Source: CBDHFQ01 sp965262565
GTDB taxonomy: Bacteria > Bacteroidota > Bacteroidia > J057
Length of the DNA stretch: 64,000 bases
Direction of reading: 5' to 3'
NCBI GenBank assembly: GCA_965262565.1
Contig: CBDHFQ010000038.1
Coordinates: 248,001-312,000 of the forward strand
Of this stretch, positions 34,450 to 46,801 are shown piece after piece. The position numbers were made by a program, and so were the translations under genes. How positions within the stretch are numbered: position 1 is the first letter of the stretch; every line of letters starts with the position of its first letter. The notes under the pieces were generated by a model, which was not told the DNA's origin, did not search any database, and worked only from the letters and a program-made list of their open reading frames with translations.

Positions 34450-34690
34450 ACTTTTTTTGTATTTAAATACTAAATACATGCTCAAAATGTATTTAAATAC
34501 TAAATACTTTTTACAAATGTATTTAAATACTAAATACATTAATATATTTAAATACTTTGTAAATACTTTTTATATTATTTTCAAAATATCGTCCTTATTT
34601 ATTCAATCTATTATACATTTGAAAATGAACGAAATATTAGACATAAAATTAGTTCAATTATACAGTATGTCAATAATATAACTGATATGC
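34450..34690 (-). repeat. TATTTAAATACT repeat plus inverted copy of the 13.98 kb unit
   Basis: Three or four GTATTTAAATACTAAATACA units lead into TAAATACTTTTTATATTATT, then TTTCAAAATATCGTCCTTAT, then ACATAAAATTAGTTCAATTA. The latter is the reverse complement of 13984-14113. Confidence 0.8.
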
Positions 34691-35850
34691 ATGTAATTTA
34701 TTACATTACCTGCTGGTAATAGGTTTTATTTAAACTTGTTGCTTAATCGGATATCGTATGGGGATTTTGCTGTGCTGTGTGCAAAGATAGGAGTAGAGAC
34801 TATAATGACAGACAATGTGGGAGTGATGTCAATTGGGACCTTAATTTGTGACTCTGAGGCCAACACGTATCTGACCAAGCTATGATATAGGATACATTAT
34901 ATAATTATATTGATAATATGTACGAAGATAAAACAAAAATTTATAGGAAACTGAGGGAAACAATTTAGAAAACCATTTAGTTCTTAGAAGAATATCCGCT
35001 ACAAAATTATTAATAAATAAAATAAAAATGAAAACAAGTCTCGTGAACAAAACGCTATATAGAAAATCACATATTTAATGTTAGTAATAATTATATTGGC
35101 TTACTTTTAAATAAATGTATTTATTTGAACAGAAGTCAGCAGCACAATACTATCAGACTAGTAAGTTAGTAACATTAATAATGGCACTTATGAAAAGTGT
35201 TACTACACTAACATTATATAGACTCATTGAGTAAGGCATTGTACACCTTTTCTTATTTGCTTTGAACAATTCTCCATTGTTTTAACAAATATTTAAGGAT
35301 TTTGAAGTTCAATATCTTTCCCAATCCATACATAATTTAAACCAATTAGTCATTAACTTTTTAACCTTGATTCATTATTGTTTAGCAATATTCATAACTA
35401 TTTTCATAACTTGAGTTTTTGCTTTAGCTTTTTTCATGGAAATGTTTCGTGAAAATTTGTAACTACTAACTATAAAATAAATTGTATCAATGTTTTATGT
35501 ACCAATGTTTAACATTCAAATCTAATTTTAAGATACTTAATGAAACACAAACCGAATGCTGATCGGATGAGGGACATATCTAACCATGATGCAAGTTGCA
35601 ACGCGTTTTGAACGTAGACAGAACAACGCCAAAAATGATAACGTTGTATTGTGCAAAGTACAAATGTACAATGTATATTAAATTATTGAATGATTTAAAT
35701 AAACTTTTTCAATTGGGAAATATATCATAAAAGTGGATAGAGAACAGTGTTATTTAGCAGTAAACAGATGCAACATGTGACTGCGTTGAAGTGCTTGAAC
35801 CCGTGATTAGCTGATCAATCCACAGAGCTTCTATTGTTTATATTTAATGG
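34691..35850. other. AT-rich non-coding stretch
   Basis: May be the interior of one element bounded by 34.45 kb and 36.03 kb, but no transposase reading is recognisable. Confidence 0.35.
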
Positions 35851-35857
35851 AGTATGA

Positions 35858-36034
35858 AGGAAAGTATTTAGAAAAGTATTTAAATACATGTATTTAAATA
35901 CACTTCAAAAGTATTTAAATGCAGTGATTAAATACAAGTTGAAGAATGTATTTAAATACAGTGTATAAATACAGTAAATGTATTTAAATACAGCATTTAA
36001 ATACAATGTATTTAAATACTGCCCAGCTCTGGTT
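35858..36034. repeat. GTATTTAAATACA repeat ending GCCCAGCTCTGG
   Basis: Nine or so TATTTAAATACA units end at CTGCCCAGCTCTGG, the same terminus as at 14.48 kb. On the minus strand this reads CAGAGCTGGGCAG, resembling hAT-type ends. Confidence 0.7.
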
Positions 36035-37240
36035 CATTAAATGATTAAAGGGACTTAGTATCATTACAGTCTTGCCTGAGTGTGCATAAGAGCTGCTGTA
36101 ATGGCTGGCTTCATCACTTGTCAGACTATCGATTAGCCAAGAATTATCTTGTCTGCCAATCATCATGCTGATTAAAAACATGCTAAGTGTCTTAAGTCAT
36201 CGTATTCAGAAAATTTTGAACAGAGTGTCTGAGTATTTAAAGAGGTCATTATGTCCAATTAAAAGAATATAAATGTCCAAAGTAGAGCGTTGAATCTTTG
36301 CAGAGAGTTATCATACTTATCAAAAAGAGTAATATGATGGGACAGAAATGTATGTATGGAATTAAAAGAAAATAGGTAGAAAGAAGAGGATAGAATTTAG
36401 CGGAGTTGATGTTCACACTGTCATGTATGTGGAATAAATGTGAGTGAAGCAGTATCGTGGCAGAGTTGGAAATTTATCAATATTTCATTAACTTCCGTAC
36501 CAATTTGAATTTAATAGAATAATTATTATCAACAATTTCTACAGCGATCTATTGCAAACGCAGCTGAAAATAAAATGTGAATTCACACAAGATAGTAAAA
36601 TGAAATAAATTGTAAAATTTACTTGGAAATCGTGGACTTTGAAGAACGTTTCAGTAAAATTTACAAATTTCTTTGAATAATTGTAGTTGAAATTTTAAAA
36701 TTACCTTAAATTATAATTTCATACATTGTAAAGCAAGCTATATTGATATGTCCATGCACGGTGTACCTTGCTATCTTGAATGAATGACATTTAATTTAAT
36801 CGAAGTGCTTATCAACATTTCCTGTCAATTTCTATAAAATAATTCATAACCAATTTTTTAAATTTACGGTTTAAATAAAAGGTGCAGAGCTACACAAGCT
36901 GAATATTACTAGATCATCAATGACTTTAATGTCAAATATAAGCTATATAAGAATTTGTCTATAATTAACTAAATGCATAAGTTATAGATATGTACATATG
37001 TTATTTATTTTATTATAAATTTAATTCTGATGTAAGTAGAAACTGAAACTGCTTCACCAAATTTTAAATATTTCAAGTCCATATTCCAGATATTATTTTG
37101 TTAAGAAATCAATTTAAAAGTTCGGAAAAATGGAGAGAAAATCTCGAACAACAAGGAAACGGAGACATGTTCTATAGAAAAAAAAATCAAAGGCACAAAA
37201 AAATAAAAACTTCCTCTCCATGAAAGAAGAAAAACCCAAA
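36035..37240. other. AT-rich non-coding stretch
   Basis: No gene recognised. Confidence 0.5.
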
Positions 37241-38365
37241 AAAGTTTCTCAATTTCATACCGAAAACACAAAGACAATAATTTTCTAACCAAAGACAAAG
37301 ACAATTTCCAACTGAAAGCACAAAGACAATTTCCAACTGAACGCACAAAGACAGTCTCAAACTGAAGAAACAAAGACAATTTCTAACTGAAGACAAAAAG
37401 ACAATTTCTAACTGAAGAAACAAAGACAATTTCTAACTGAAGATACACAGACAGTCTCAAACTGAAGAAGCAAAGACAATTTCTAACTGAAGAAACAAAG
37501 ACAATTTCAAACTGAAGAAACAAAGACAATTTCTAACTGAAGAAACAAAGACGATTTCAAACTGAAGACACTTAGACAATTTCTAACTGAAGAAAGAACG
37601 ACAATTTCAAACTTAAGAAACAAAGACAATTTTTAACTGAAGGCACAAAGACAGTCTAATTAACTGAAGAAACAAAGACAATTTCTAACTGAAGAAAAAA
37701 AGACAATTTCAAACTGAAGAAACAAAGACAATTTCGAACTGAAGACACTTGGACAATTTCTAACTGAAGAAAGAACGACAATTTCAAACTTAAGAAACAA
37801 AGACAATTTTTAACTGAAGGCACAAAGACAGTAACTGAAGAAAAAATAAAGACAATTTCTAACTGAAGAAAGAAAGACAATTTCAAACTGAAGAAAGAAA
37901 GACAATTTCAAACTGAAGACACTTAGACAATTTCAAACTGAAGACACTTAGACAATTTCTAACTGAAAAAAGAAAGACAATTTCAAACTAAAGAAACAAA
38001 GACAATTTCTAACTGAAGACACAAAAGATAATTTCTAACTGAAGATATAAAGACAATTTCTAACTGAAGACACTTAGACAATTTCAAACAGAAGAAAGAA
38101 AGACAATTTCTAACTGAAGACACAAAGACAATTTCTAACTGAAGAAACAAAGACAATTTCGAACTGAAGAAACAAAGACAATTTCGAACTGAAGACATAA
38201 AGACAATTTCGAACTGAAGGCACAAAGACAATAATTTTCTAACCAAAGACAAAGATAATTTCAAACTGAAAACAGAAAAACAATTTCAAACTGAAAACAG
38301 AAAGAAAATTTCAAACTGAAAACAGAAAGACAATTTCTAACTGAAGACACAAAGGTAATTTCTAA
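37241..38365. repeat. 1.1 kb minisatellite, about 25-bp unit
   Basis: About 44 units of AAAGACAATTTCTAACTGAA plus GAAAC/GACAC. The mixture of GAAAC, GACAC and GGCAC variants in recurring order (for example 37550-37640 against 37735-37830) shows higher-order duplication. The minus-strand open frames (LQLEIVFVSSVRNCLCF repeats) are artefacts. Confidence 0.95.
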
Positions 38366-39590
38366 CCCATTTCTTACTTCAATCTACCTTTGTTCTTTTT
38401 TCTGTTATTTGCTTTATTCTGAGGAACTCATTGTTATTGTATCGAATTTTGAAGGAAAACTGTCAAAAAAATAAGGAGCATTTCTTTCCTTTTATAATCC
38501 ACAAGATTTAAAGACAGCCTGTATCAAAGTAAATAGAATTTTTTGCAACCTATCAAGGACAGTTACTTCAAGTGCATGTATGTGCGTCAGTATATATATA
38601 TATATATATATATATTATGATATATATGCATATATATTTTATACACATTTTACTTAGAAATGAGTTTATTTCAACTAATGAGGTATTCTGGGAAATTGCA
38701 GGCCACAAATTGGATTAGTCAAAATTAGTTGATCTCGAAACTGAATTGCAATATTGAATAAAAACGTAAAATTGCCAAGCAATAATTGGGCTCTCTGTAA
38801 AAACAAAACCAAATTAATTATTTCTGACACAAATCATGAACTAAATGCATATATTTGCAAAATTCTTCAGTTCTTCGATAACTGACTTTTCTATTCAGCT
38901 GCGTGGGATGTAAATGGAATATATTTATTATACTTATTTTTACATTCTTATTGTTTGAATTCCATTAAATTAATTAGCCATCATAAAAATATAAAGATAA
39001 TCTAAGTTTTATGGAAATAGAAGGGATCTTTCGTATTATAAAGAAACAATCAATTAATATTTCCATAGGTAATAATATATATTTTTAGAATTACTAGGAA
39101 TATTTTCGAAATATTTACTTATGGCTAGTTTTCATAGTTCTTAATTAGTTTGTAATTTTAAAAGTACCGCTCGATAAATTGAAATGAAATATGTTCATTT
39201 CAATGAAATAATATGTTCTCCGTGTATGCATAAAACCGCATACACGGAGAGCAAATTCAGAGTTTAGAATTATTAATTAATTTCATATGCTTGTCAATAA
39301 ACATGGACAAGAAACAAGCGATATCTGGAATGATGATTGAGTTGAAAAAACTTTGCTTGATTATAGCAAAACATCATTCATGATTTCACGGCCAACATAA
39401 ATATTTTTTTCTGTGAACAATGGGCATTTAATTAGATATTTTATTTTTTATTGTTGTCTCTCAATAATTATTGGAAAATAGTATTTTAAAACTATTTTTT
39501 CGTCCTTCAACCCTAACGATTCCAGGAAACATGATGACACCACCAAGTCGATATATTTCCTGTAGCAAAAGCGTTTCATTTTAGGTGCAA
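38366..39590. other. AT-rich non-coding stretch
   Basis: Contains (TA)n at 38591-38640 and the hairpin at 39217-39250. No gene recognised. Confidence 0.5.
39217..39250. repeat. Perfect 13-bp-stem hairpin
   Basis: TCTCCGTGTATGC (39217-39229), loop ATAAAACC, GCATACACGGAGA (39238-39250). It stands out as the only GC-balanced element in very AT-rich flanks. Confidence 0.85.
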
Positions 39591-39597
39591 ATGGAAT

Positions 39598-40205
39598 CAC
39601 CAATACCTTTGGGCAGCATATTCACCGACTTACCGATACCTTTGGTCAGCATATTCACCGACTTACCGATACCTTTTGTCATCATATTCACCGATACCTT
39701 TGGTTACGATATTCACCGACTTACCGATACCTTTGGTCAGCATATTCACCGATTTGCCGATACCTTTGTTCAGCATATTAACCGATACCTTTGGTCAGCA
39801 TATTCACCGACTTACCGATACCTTTGGTCAGCATATTCACCGACTTACCGATACCTTTGGTCAGCATATTCACCGACTTACCGATACCTTTTGTCATCAT
39901 ATTCACCGATACCTTTGGTTACGATATTCACCGACTTACCGATACCTTTGGTCAGCATATTCACCGATTTGCCGATACCTTTGTTCAGCATATTAACCGA
40001 TACCTTTGGTCAGCATATTCACCGACTTACCGATACCTTTGGTCAGCATATTCACCGACTTACCGATACCTTTGGTCAGCATATTCACCGACTTACCGAT
40101 ACCTTTGGTCAGCATATTCGCCGATTTGCCGATACCTTTGTTCAGCATATTCACCGATTTGCCGATATCTTTAGTCACCATATTCGCCGATTTATCGATC
40201 ATGGG
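39598..40205. repeat. 33-bp minisatellite with a duplicated higher-order block
   Basis: Units of CCGATACCTTTGGTCAGCAT plus ATTCACCGACTTA (33 bp). Because 33 is a multiple of three, long frames stay open on both strands (+ DLPIPLVSIFT repeats, - KGIGKSVNMLT repeats). A block of about 220 bp with the variants TTTTGTCATCAT, GGTTACGATATTC and TTGTTCAGCATATTAA is repeated exactly (about 39655-39790 and 39870-40010). No start context, splice signal or known domain argues for a protein. Confidence 0.9.
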
Positions 40206-40388
40206 AGCATCTGTGGGAGCATTTTGTTCTGATACCAGCCACACAGTTTCAATATTTGTAAGGCGCAGCTCCAGGCGGCTTCTAATCGAAACTAAACCGA
40301 GTCGTTGGCTTGGGTTTGGTGGAGGAGGATAAATAGGATTATAATTATTTTAAACAAAATTGCTTTACAAAAATATAATTTAAACCTT

Positions 40389-40660
40389 AGAAAATTCGGT
40401 AAACTCCTAGATGAGTGACACGTGCCACTCAACTAGGAAGGGGGTCTGTATACCGCCTTCATACCGAACATAGGTAGGTATGGTTGGGTTAGGTTTGGTT
40501 AGGCTAGGTTCTATATCTAACCAAACCTAGCCTGAACAAACCTAAACTAACTTAACCTAACCTGACCTATCCTTGGTTAGGTAGGAAAGCGGTATATAGA
40601 CCCCTTTCCTAGTTCAGTGGCACGTGCCACTAACTAAGAGTTTACCGAAAATTCAATGTA
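40389..40660. mobile_element. MITE with about 70-bp inverted repeats and telomere-like centre
   Basis: The left arm AAAATTCGGTAAACTCCTAG, GTGACACGTGCCACTCAACT and AGGAAGGGGGTCTGTATACC is inverted at the right (GGTATATAGACCCCTTTCCT, AGTGGCACGTGCCACTAACT, AGAGTTTACCGAAAATT). The centre consists of GGTTAGGT/ACCTAACC units. Confidence 0.88.
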
Positions 40661-40938
40661 TTTCTATTTATTCGAGAAAGAATTAATTAAGTTAATTATA
40701 TACTTTCATATCATTATATTTATTTTCTTTGAAGAAACAAACCAGAAAAATATAGTGTATGAAGAGTTAAAAAATAGGATGGCTCTTTAGTAGTTATTTC
40801 ATTTATCAAAATCAGTGCTCATTTTTTCATAAAATCTGATATCTTTAGTGAATTCTATTAAAATTACACTTTGTATAAAAAAATCAATAAGTTATAGTAA
40901 AGATAATCTGTAAAAAAACCTTTTTCCTGTTGGATCTC

Positions 40939-41195
40939 ATACAATATTCTGTTTTTCTTACAGTATTTTGCTTTTCATACAGTATTCGTTTTTCATACTG
41001 TATTCTGTTTTTCTTACAGCATTCTGTTTTTCATACAGTATTCTGCTTTTCTTATGTACAACACTCTGTTTTTTATACATTATTCTGTTTTTCTTACTGC
41101 ATTCTGTTTTTATACAGTATTCTGTTTTTCTTACAATATTCTGTTTTTCTTACAGTATTCTGTTTTTATACAGTATTCTGTACAAAGGGGATTAT
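40939..41195. repeat. About 19-bp minisatellite TATTCTGTTTTTCTTACAG
   Basis: About thirteen units with CTTACAG/CATACAG variants. Open + strand frames here are repeat artefacts. Confidence 0.9.
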
Positions 41196-42609
41196 TCTTC
41201 ATTATCGAATTTGTAGTAAAAATGAAACAGTGGCCAATACAGAGTAATTAACATACTGTAAAACAAATGTGCAAGAACAGATAAGGGCATCAAAGGTCTG
41301 GTTAACGGCAGCTAGCTGACTAATGGCACAAAGAAAGTTAAAAAAAATAATTTAATAATTATTATTCACATCATTGAATGAATTAAATATTCTAATTTCA
41401 ATTCAGAGGTTTTCAAATTTTAAATACAATTTCTAATATTATTGAGCACACGAATGAACGAGACTTCATTAATTAAAATAATACATGGATAATTGACACA
41501 CGAAATTCATTTCACTCGAGAATTTTATGCATAAACAAAATAAAAGAATAATTTTGATACAGAATCAAACAGTTCTACAAATTCATTGAAAGGAAGAAAC
41601 TACAAATTATTTTATTCTATCGAAGTCAGGACTACAATTAGAGTATTTTCATTGATGTATAATATAGATATCATTAATATCCCAAACTTTTTAAACACAC
41701 TCCTTCAAAGAGTTATAGTCACTCTAATAACTGTTCCGGATTGAATTTATTTCAATAACTAGTTTATAAAACTTCTTGTTAAAACAATAATAAATAAAAC
41801 TGATTGACTTTAAATAAGTCTTAGTATATATATTTTACAATTTCATTAGATCACTCAGAGTTTTAAAGTTTTTTGTAAACGAGTATTTATTGGGCTTTAC
41901 TTCTCATTATATCAGTGACCTATAAAGTGCATTACAAAATAAATCAAAACATTCACGATTGTAGCGATGATGGGTTTGCAATTCGATAGAAAGAGAAAAA
42001 TTGCTCGCCTGAAACATAAATAATTACTTAACCTAAAATTAAATCATAGATTCCGCTTCGAATGAGTCTAACTATTAATATTGTATTTCAGATTTGAAAA
42101 GGGTCCAATAACAAGTTAGCATATGATAAAAATAGCCACTGAAGTCTTGTAACCAGTTCCGTATATCCGGAAAAAAACTTTTAATCTTCTTATAGATCCT
42201 TTTTCTCCCGTTCCTTTTAACAGGAGTGAAATATTAAATGTGCCCTAAAAGTTTAATTTATTTCAGCAAAGTCAGGATTGCGGTCATGTTTTCGCTCAGA
42301 CTGATGAAAACGCGAGTCAAAGGACTTTTGTGAAGGGCTTGAAATGATGAATGAAACGTGTTGTGAAACCACGACACACAAACATACATGTTTTGTTTTG
42401 TGTGTACCATCATCAATTGACTTGACTACCTTTATTCTAAAAAATATTATTTCTTGAGCAAAATTCCTTCAGGTATATATAGTGATAAATCGTTTTCGTT
42501 CTGCTATCCAGGCACAGGATTTAAACAATTTGTCATGAGGAGTATGATATAATTCTTTTTACATTATGATGTAATGTAAATTTTAATAGTTTTTTAATAT
42601 CAATGACGA

Positions 42610-42641
42610 TCGAGTACCAAAATTTGAAATTTTGATACTCG
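42610..42641. repeat. Short inverted repeat
   Basis: CGAGTACCAAAATTT pairs with AAATTTTGATACTCG with one mismatch. Confidence 0.7.
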
Positions 42642-43080
42642 TGCATGATGTGTATCCCGCCTCTAAAATTTCAATTCCTTTTGATTAAGCTATACGATAA
42701 ATACAAAAAACTTAGGTCTATCATCAATCTATTAACTTTAATATAGTCAGTAAGCATTGGTAATATACAAAAAATGTTGTTTCAAATATTTCTATTTCAT
42801 TTCAAAGCAGAAAATTATAATTTTTTCTTGCATATATCTTAAGCGTGTTTAATTACTACAGTTAATACTAATCTCCCAATGGCTGCTTTTAATCAATTGA
42901 CAGAAAATATATTTAGAATGATTATTCACTACAATTATACTGATTATTTTCCCCCGTGGATTTTAAGGCTATTTGGAAAATGTGCAAAATTTTGAAATGA
43001 AATAATTTTTTAAAATGAGATAAAATGTGTCCCATCTCATCAATACGATGGTTATAGGATTAGGCGAAAAACGAAACTAA

Positions 43081-43117
43081 CAGATAGGCATTTGATTAAA
43101 AATTAAATGCCTATCTG
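43081..43117. repeat. Perfect 13-bp-stem hairpin
   Basis: CAGATAGGCATTT, 11-bp loop, AAATGCCTATCTG. Confidence 0.8.
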
Positions 43118-44138
43118 CGAATTAAATTTGGAAATGGACAATCAGAGAAGCTATAGTGTGGATTTAATTAATGGTGGACTGAATCACAATAGAATGTAAC
43201 TCTCAATAAAGAAAGAAACGATCATTATATGCATCCGATATTTAATTGAAGTCTATATAGTTTAGAAATGGACAATTATTACTCAAAAAATAAAAGAGAA
43301 GACCTCATTTCCTCTTTGACCAAATTTTTTTTACTAGTACAAAGGAAAACATTATTCTGATACTGAAAATGTGAATTTGAATAGAAATTTTAAACAACTA
43401 AATACATAATTTTTTGTACTTTTTGAAACTCTCAAACTGATGTGAAAAACGTTATCATTTACAACACTAAAAGCAAAATGGCATTCAATTTTGTGTATTT
43501 GATAGCTTTTAATTCATGCAGTTAGCTACTAAATAACCATCAAATATAATTTATTAAACCAAATAGATGATATTAATTTATGAAATACCTTTTATATTCT
43601 CGAGATAAGAACATTTCATATGAAAAAATTAGAAATAGAATTACGTATGTCAGAAATACAGAATGGGAAAGATGATATAACGAATATATTTTGCTACCCA
43701 CAAGGTATCGCATATCAAAAGGGCAAATTTGCATGTTATTTTGCAAAATAATTTAATGCCGAAACTAATGGAATATTGTAAAGCGGTGCACGAGGCGGTC
43801 ATGGAGAAGGCAGCTTCTCATGAATATTGATACAGAACTGGAAGGATTTTTCCCTTCACCAATAACCGATGCAGGGACAGATGGAGAGCTTGACTAAGGA
43901 TTTTGTTTATTTTTGTTTAAATAAAAAAGTTCGTTTGAAACTCTTTTTCCAATTGATTTCAGAGCTTCAATTGCAATGTGCTATTGGCACATTGAAATCA
44001 AGCAATTTGATATGTATGTAGCACCAAACATGTATCACAGAAGCATAACAGAAATGATATTGTAGAGAGATCATGTTCGGTAGATATAACTGCAATGGGT
44101 GGACTCTACTGTTAACTTTGTTGCAACAATGTTCCCGG

Positions 44139-44146
44139 TATAAAAG
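44139..44146 (+). promoter_or_regulatory. TATA box (candidate)
   Basis: TATAAAAG within GGTATAAAAGAAACC, correctly placed for a start near 44170-44180. Confidence 0.35.
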
Positions 44147-44453
44147 AAACCATGGGCGCATTTCCGGCTTTGGTGCGTTCAATCTTGGCAGGTTTTCTCG
44201 TCCTTTTAGAACATTATGACCGAATTTCCTTCAACGGCGCAAACCGTCGTGTGCCGGTTATTGCAAGCTCGGGTAGACTCAGCGAGAGCTGATTCTGCAC
44301 ACAAATCAAACATTTCTAAAGGCATACGATCAGAAAAGTTGAAAAAGAAAGGTTCTAACCTTGCAAATTCTGACTCTTCTTCTGGTTTCTTTTCTAGTAC
44401 ATTTTTACTGCAATATGATTGTAAGAAAAACTTGCATTTTGTACTGCGTAAGT
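44139..44453 (+). CDS. Candidate first coding exon of a host gene (unknown product)
   Basis: I do not recognise the product. A good TATA box (TATAAAAG, 44139-44146) is followed about 35-40 bp later by a plausible initiator (TTCAATC). Next come an ATG at 44216 and a frame of 79 codons (MTEFPSTAQTVVCRLLQARV..., Ser/Lys-rich, no known domain). The frame runs into a strong splice donor CTGC|GTAAGTAAG at about 44453/44454. An ATG in better context at 44151 (ACCATGG) lies upstream of the expected start site and opens a 46-codon frame in another register. Base composition is clearly less AT-rich than the flanks, as expected for an exon. No next exon could be identified. The minus-strand frame over the same interval is considered a shadow. 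Confidence 0.3.
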
Positions 44454-44669
44454 AAGCGATTAGTAACATGATTGCCAAAGTATATAAAATGATGAAAGGG
44501 ACTGCATTCTGACTCATTCGGGAGGATTTATCGTAATTTAAGCTGGCCTACTATTTTTTACCCAGATAACAAAGCGTTCAATAGTCTAACTGTGATTCAC
44601 TCATTCTTCATTATTAAATGTGAGGATACAATGATATTTTATGAGTTAGGCGATTAGTTCAACTTGAGT

Positions 44670-44891
44670 TTAACTCTTTGTTGCATATCGGTCACTATAG
44701 TGCACTTATGGCCAAAATTTCCATTTTAAAATAAGAAGGGATAATCCAAAAAAAAAAATTCCTATGAGCGCCTCGTCTATGAGTCGGTAGAGATATAGCC
44801 TGTAGAGATAAAGCATATTTGAGATGTTAGCCTATCTTAGGATAAATCTCAAAAACTGACGAAAAAAAGAACTCATGCAACAAAGGGTTAA
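44670..44891 (-). mobile_element. TTAA MITE, monomer (CTCTTTGTTGCAT subfamily)
   Basis: TTAA at 44670-44673 and 44888-44891; ends CTCTTTGTTGCAT and ATGCAACAAAGGG. The core is on minus (CTATGAGTCGGTAGAG). It carries an internal duplication of about 30 bp (ATATAGCCTGTAGAGATAAAG). Confidence 0.85.
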
Positions 44892-46190
44892 CAACTAAAT
44901 ATTTTAGTCACATAATAAAAAGGCTTATTATTCTTACATGAGTTAAACTACTTGCTTCACAAGCGAACGCGAAGAAATATTTTGGAGTACATACTTTCTC
45001 TACTATCCCTTTATATATGTTTATAATGCTCATTTTAATACCTAATTTCATATTTAAAAAAATAATAATATATACTCACTATCAGTACGTATATCCGTAT
45101 ATAGATAATTGAAAGGTGTTTCAGTGAATAATAATAAGTTATTATTCAAATATTCCTTAAAGGTAAAACTATTGATCATGTGCATTTCTTCAGTGATGGT
45201 TTCACATTTTACATTGATTAATTAATGTGGTATTTTCAAAAATTTTATTTTAGTAGCAAAAAGTGAAAACAAGAAAAATGAAAATAATTATTAATATAAT
45301 GAAAACAGTGATGAAGAACATATATATATATATATATATATATATAAATTTTTATGTGAATATAATATGAATGACTAAATAAGAAAGAATCACAAATAAT
45401 AAGTTCAAGAATTGATAGGCATCTTTCTCTTGATTATTTTATTGCTGGATCAATAATTCTTCATTATTTTGAGACCAAAACTTGACATTCTCTTATTTTT
45501 TTAGCTCAGTAAACCAAAAGACATTTTTGTAACCAAACATGAACCATGTTTATGATGAATCATCAGTGCTACTCTCTTATAATTTCAGAACTTCTTATGT
45601 TCAAAAATTCTTTTCATGATTTAAAATTAGATGATTTAAGACACAGATAAATTTGAATTGAAATTAGTAAAAGAAATGTGAAAATTTAGCTTTTACTTGT
45701 GTATTACGAAGAAATTTTTTCTATGGATTTCGAGCTCTATTCCTCTGTGGCTTTCATAATTCATCAGGCAAAGTAGAAGCAAACGTGACCTCCAATATTG
45801 ACAGGAAAAAGTGTTCCTACATCCACTTTACATCAATGGAGGGGAAGTACATTCTTTGCTGGAACAGACAAAGAATGCGTCTAGTAATCAGGAATAAGTA
45901 AGGAGCCTAAATTGTGCCGAAGAATAAGTAAAATTTCGCTCACCTGCCTCGCTACAAATGCGACTAAAAATTGTTAAAAACAAACGAAGCTTTTTAATAA
46001 AGCGCATCGTTTGTAATGAATCTGATTTTACTTTCATGAAGTAGAATGGGGCTGTGATACAATATTGACCAGCTTCTAGAAAGCATGCATGAGAAACAAA
46101 CATCACCCTTATTCCTTTAATGTGTAAGGCAAATTTTCCATTGCGTTTGCAAATATATGAATAAGAAAACAGATGAATGACAAAAAAGAT
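44892..46190. other. AT-rich non-coding stretch
   Basis: (TA)n at 45320-45348. No supported gene. Confidence 0.5.
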
Positions 46191-46335
46191 GAATAGAATA
46201 ATAAATTTGTAGTAGGTGGGGTTAACGTAGCATATAATGAAAATAAAACGCAAGAAATTCTTTTCGCAAATTCTGCCACATGTGCATGTGGGTAAAGAGT
46301 ATTTTGCTGCCGATGGTGCATGCTGTTTCATAAAT
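46190..46335. mobile_element. MITE-like repeat, copy 2 (partial)
   Basis: GTAGTAGGTGGGGTTAACGT, then GCAAGAAATTCTTTTCGCAA, then GAGTATTTTGCTGCCGATGG match 29.92-30.04 kb. Minus-strand frames here are not supported as genes. Confidence 0.55.
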
Positions 46336-46801
46336 TGAATATCAGTATATTAAAATGTAGAACCTTTTCTCAATAGAAGACTTCAAAATCAAACTGTCAT
46401 TTCTTTTGAACTGATATCAATAAGTCAATAATTTACAAGTCAGTCTTTGGAATGGTACTTTATTAAATAGGGAACTAATAAGTTTGCCTTTCAGACTATC
46501 TTTGTGTTCCCTAACTTAATATTTGATTCTCTTAATTTCAGCTCAAAAATTGCAAAAATATTTACAAGATTGATTTGTTTACATAAAATATTTTATAGGG
46601 TACCAGAAGAGGAAGCGAATCTTGTTCGATTTGCACTGAACTTGGGAACCAAAGCGAACAATTTTCGGGAATATTCCCTAACATGCTGTTTACCCTAAAA
46701 AAGGAAACTAATCGAAAACAGCTTTAAAATTGTAAACTGATGGCGTTTCTCGACTATTATTAAAAGCACCATGATTAGTATTTTTTGCTCTCTGCTGTGT
46801 A

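Larger units (their letters stand above)
41250..44130. other. Gene-poor AT-rich DNA
   Basis: No gene recognised. Two short inverted repeats are listed separately (42.61 and 43.08 kb). Confidence 0.5.

Noticed and set aside
37101..38264. Minus-strand repeat proteins (LQLEIVFVSSVRNCLCF)
   Set aside because: Minisatellite artefact.
37241..40205. CRISPR-like regular repeats
   Set aside because: Units are contiguous tandem repeats with no unique spacers, in a eukaryotic context.
39585..40332. 215-residue repeat protein (DLPIPLVSIFT) and its minus-strand counterpart
   Set aside because: A 33-bp tandem repeat keeps all frames open; no splice, promoter or domain evidence.
40930..41251. Phe/Tyr/Ser-rich + frames
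   Set aside because: Translation of the TATTCTGTTTTTCTTACAG minisatellite.
44206..44517. 103-codon minus-strand frame with a hydrophobic N-terminus
   Set aside because: Overlaps the better-supported + strand exon candidate, which has TATA and donor signals.
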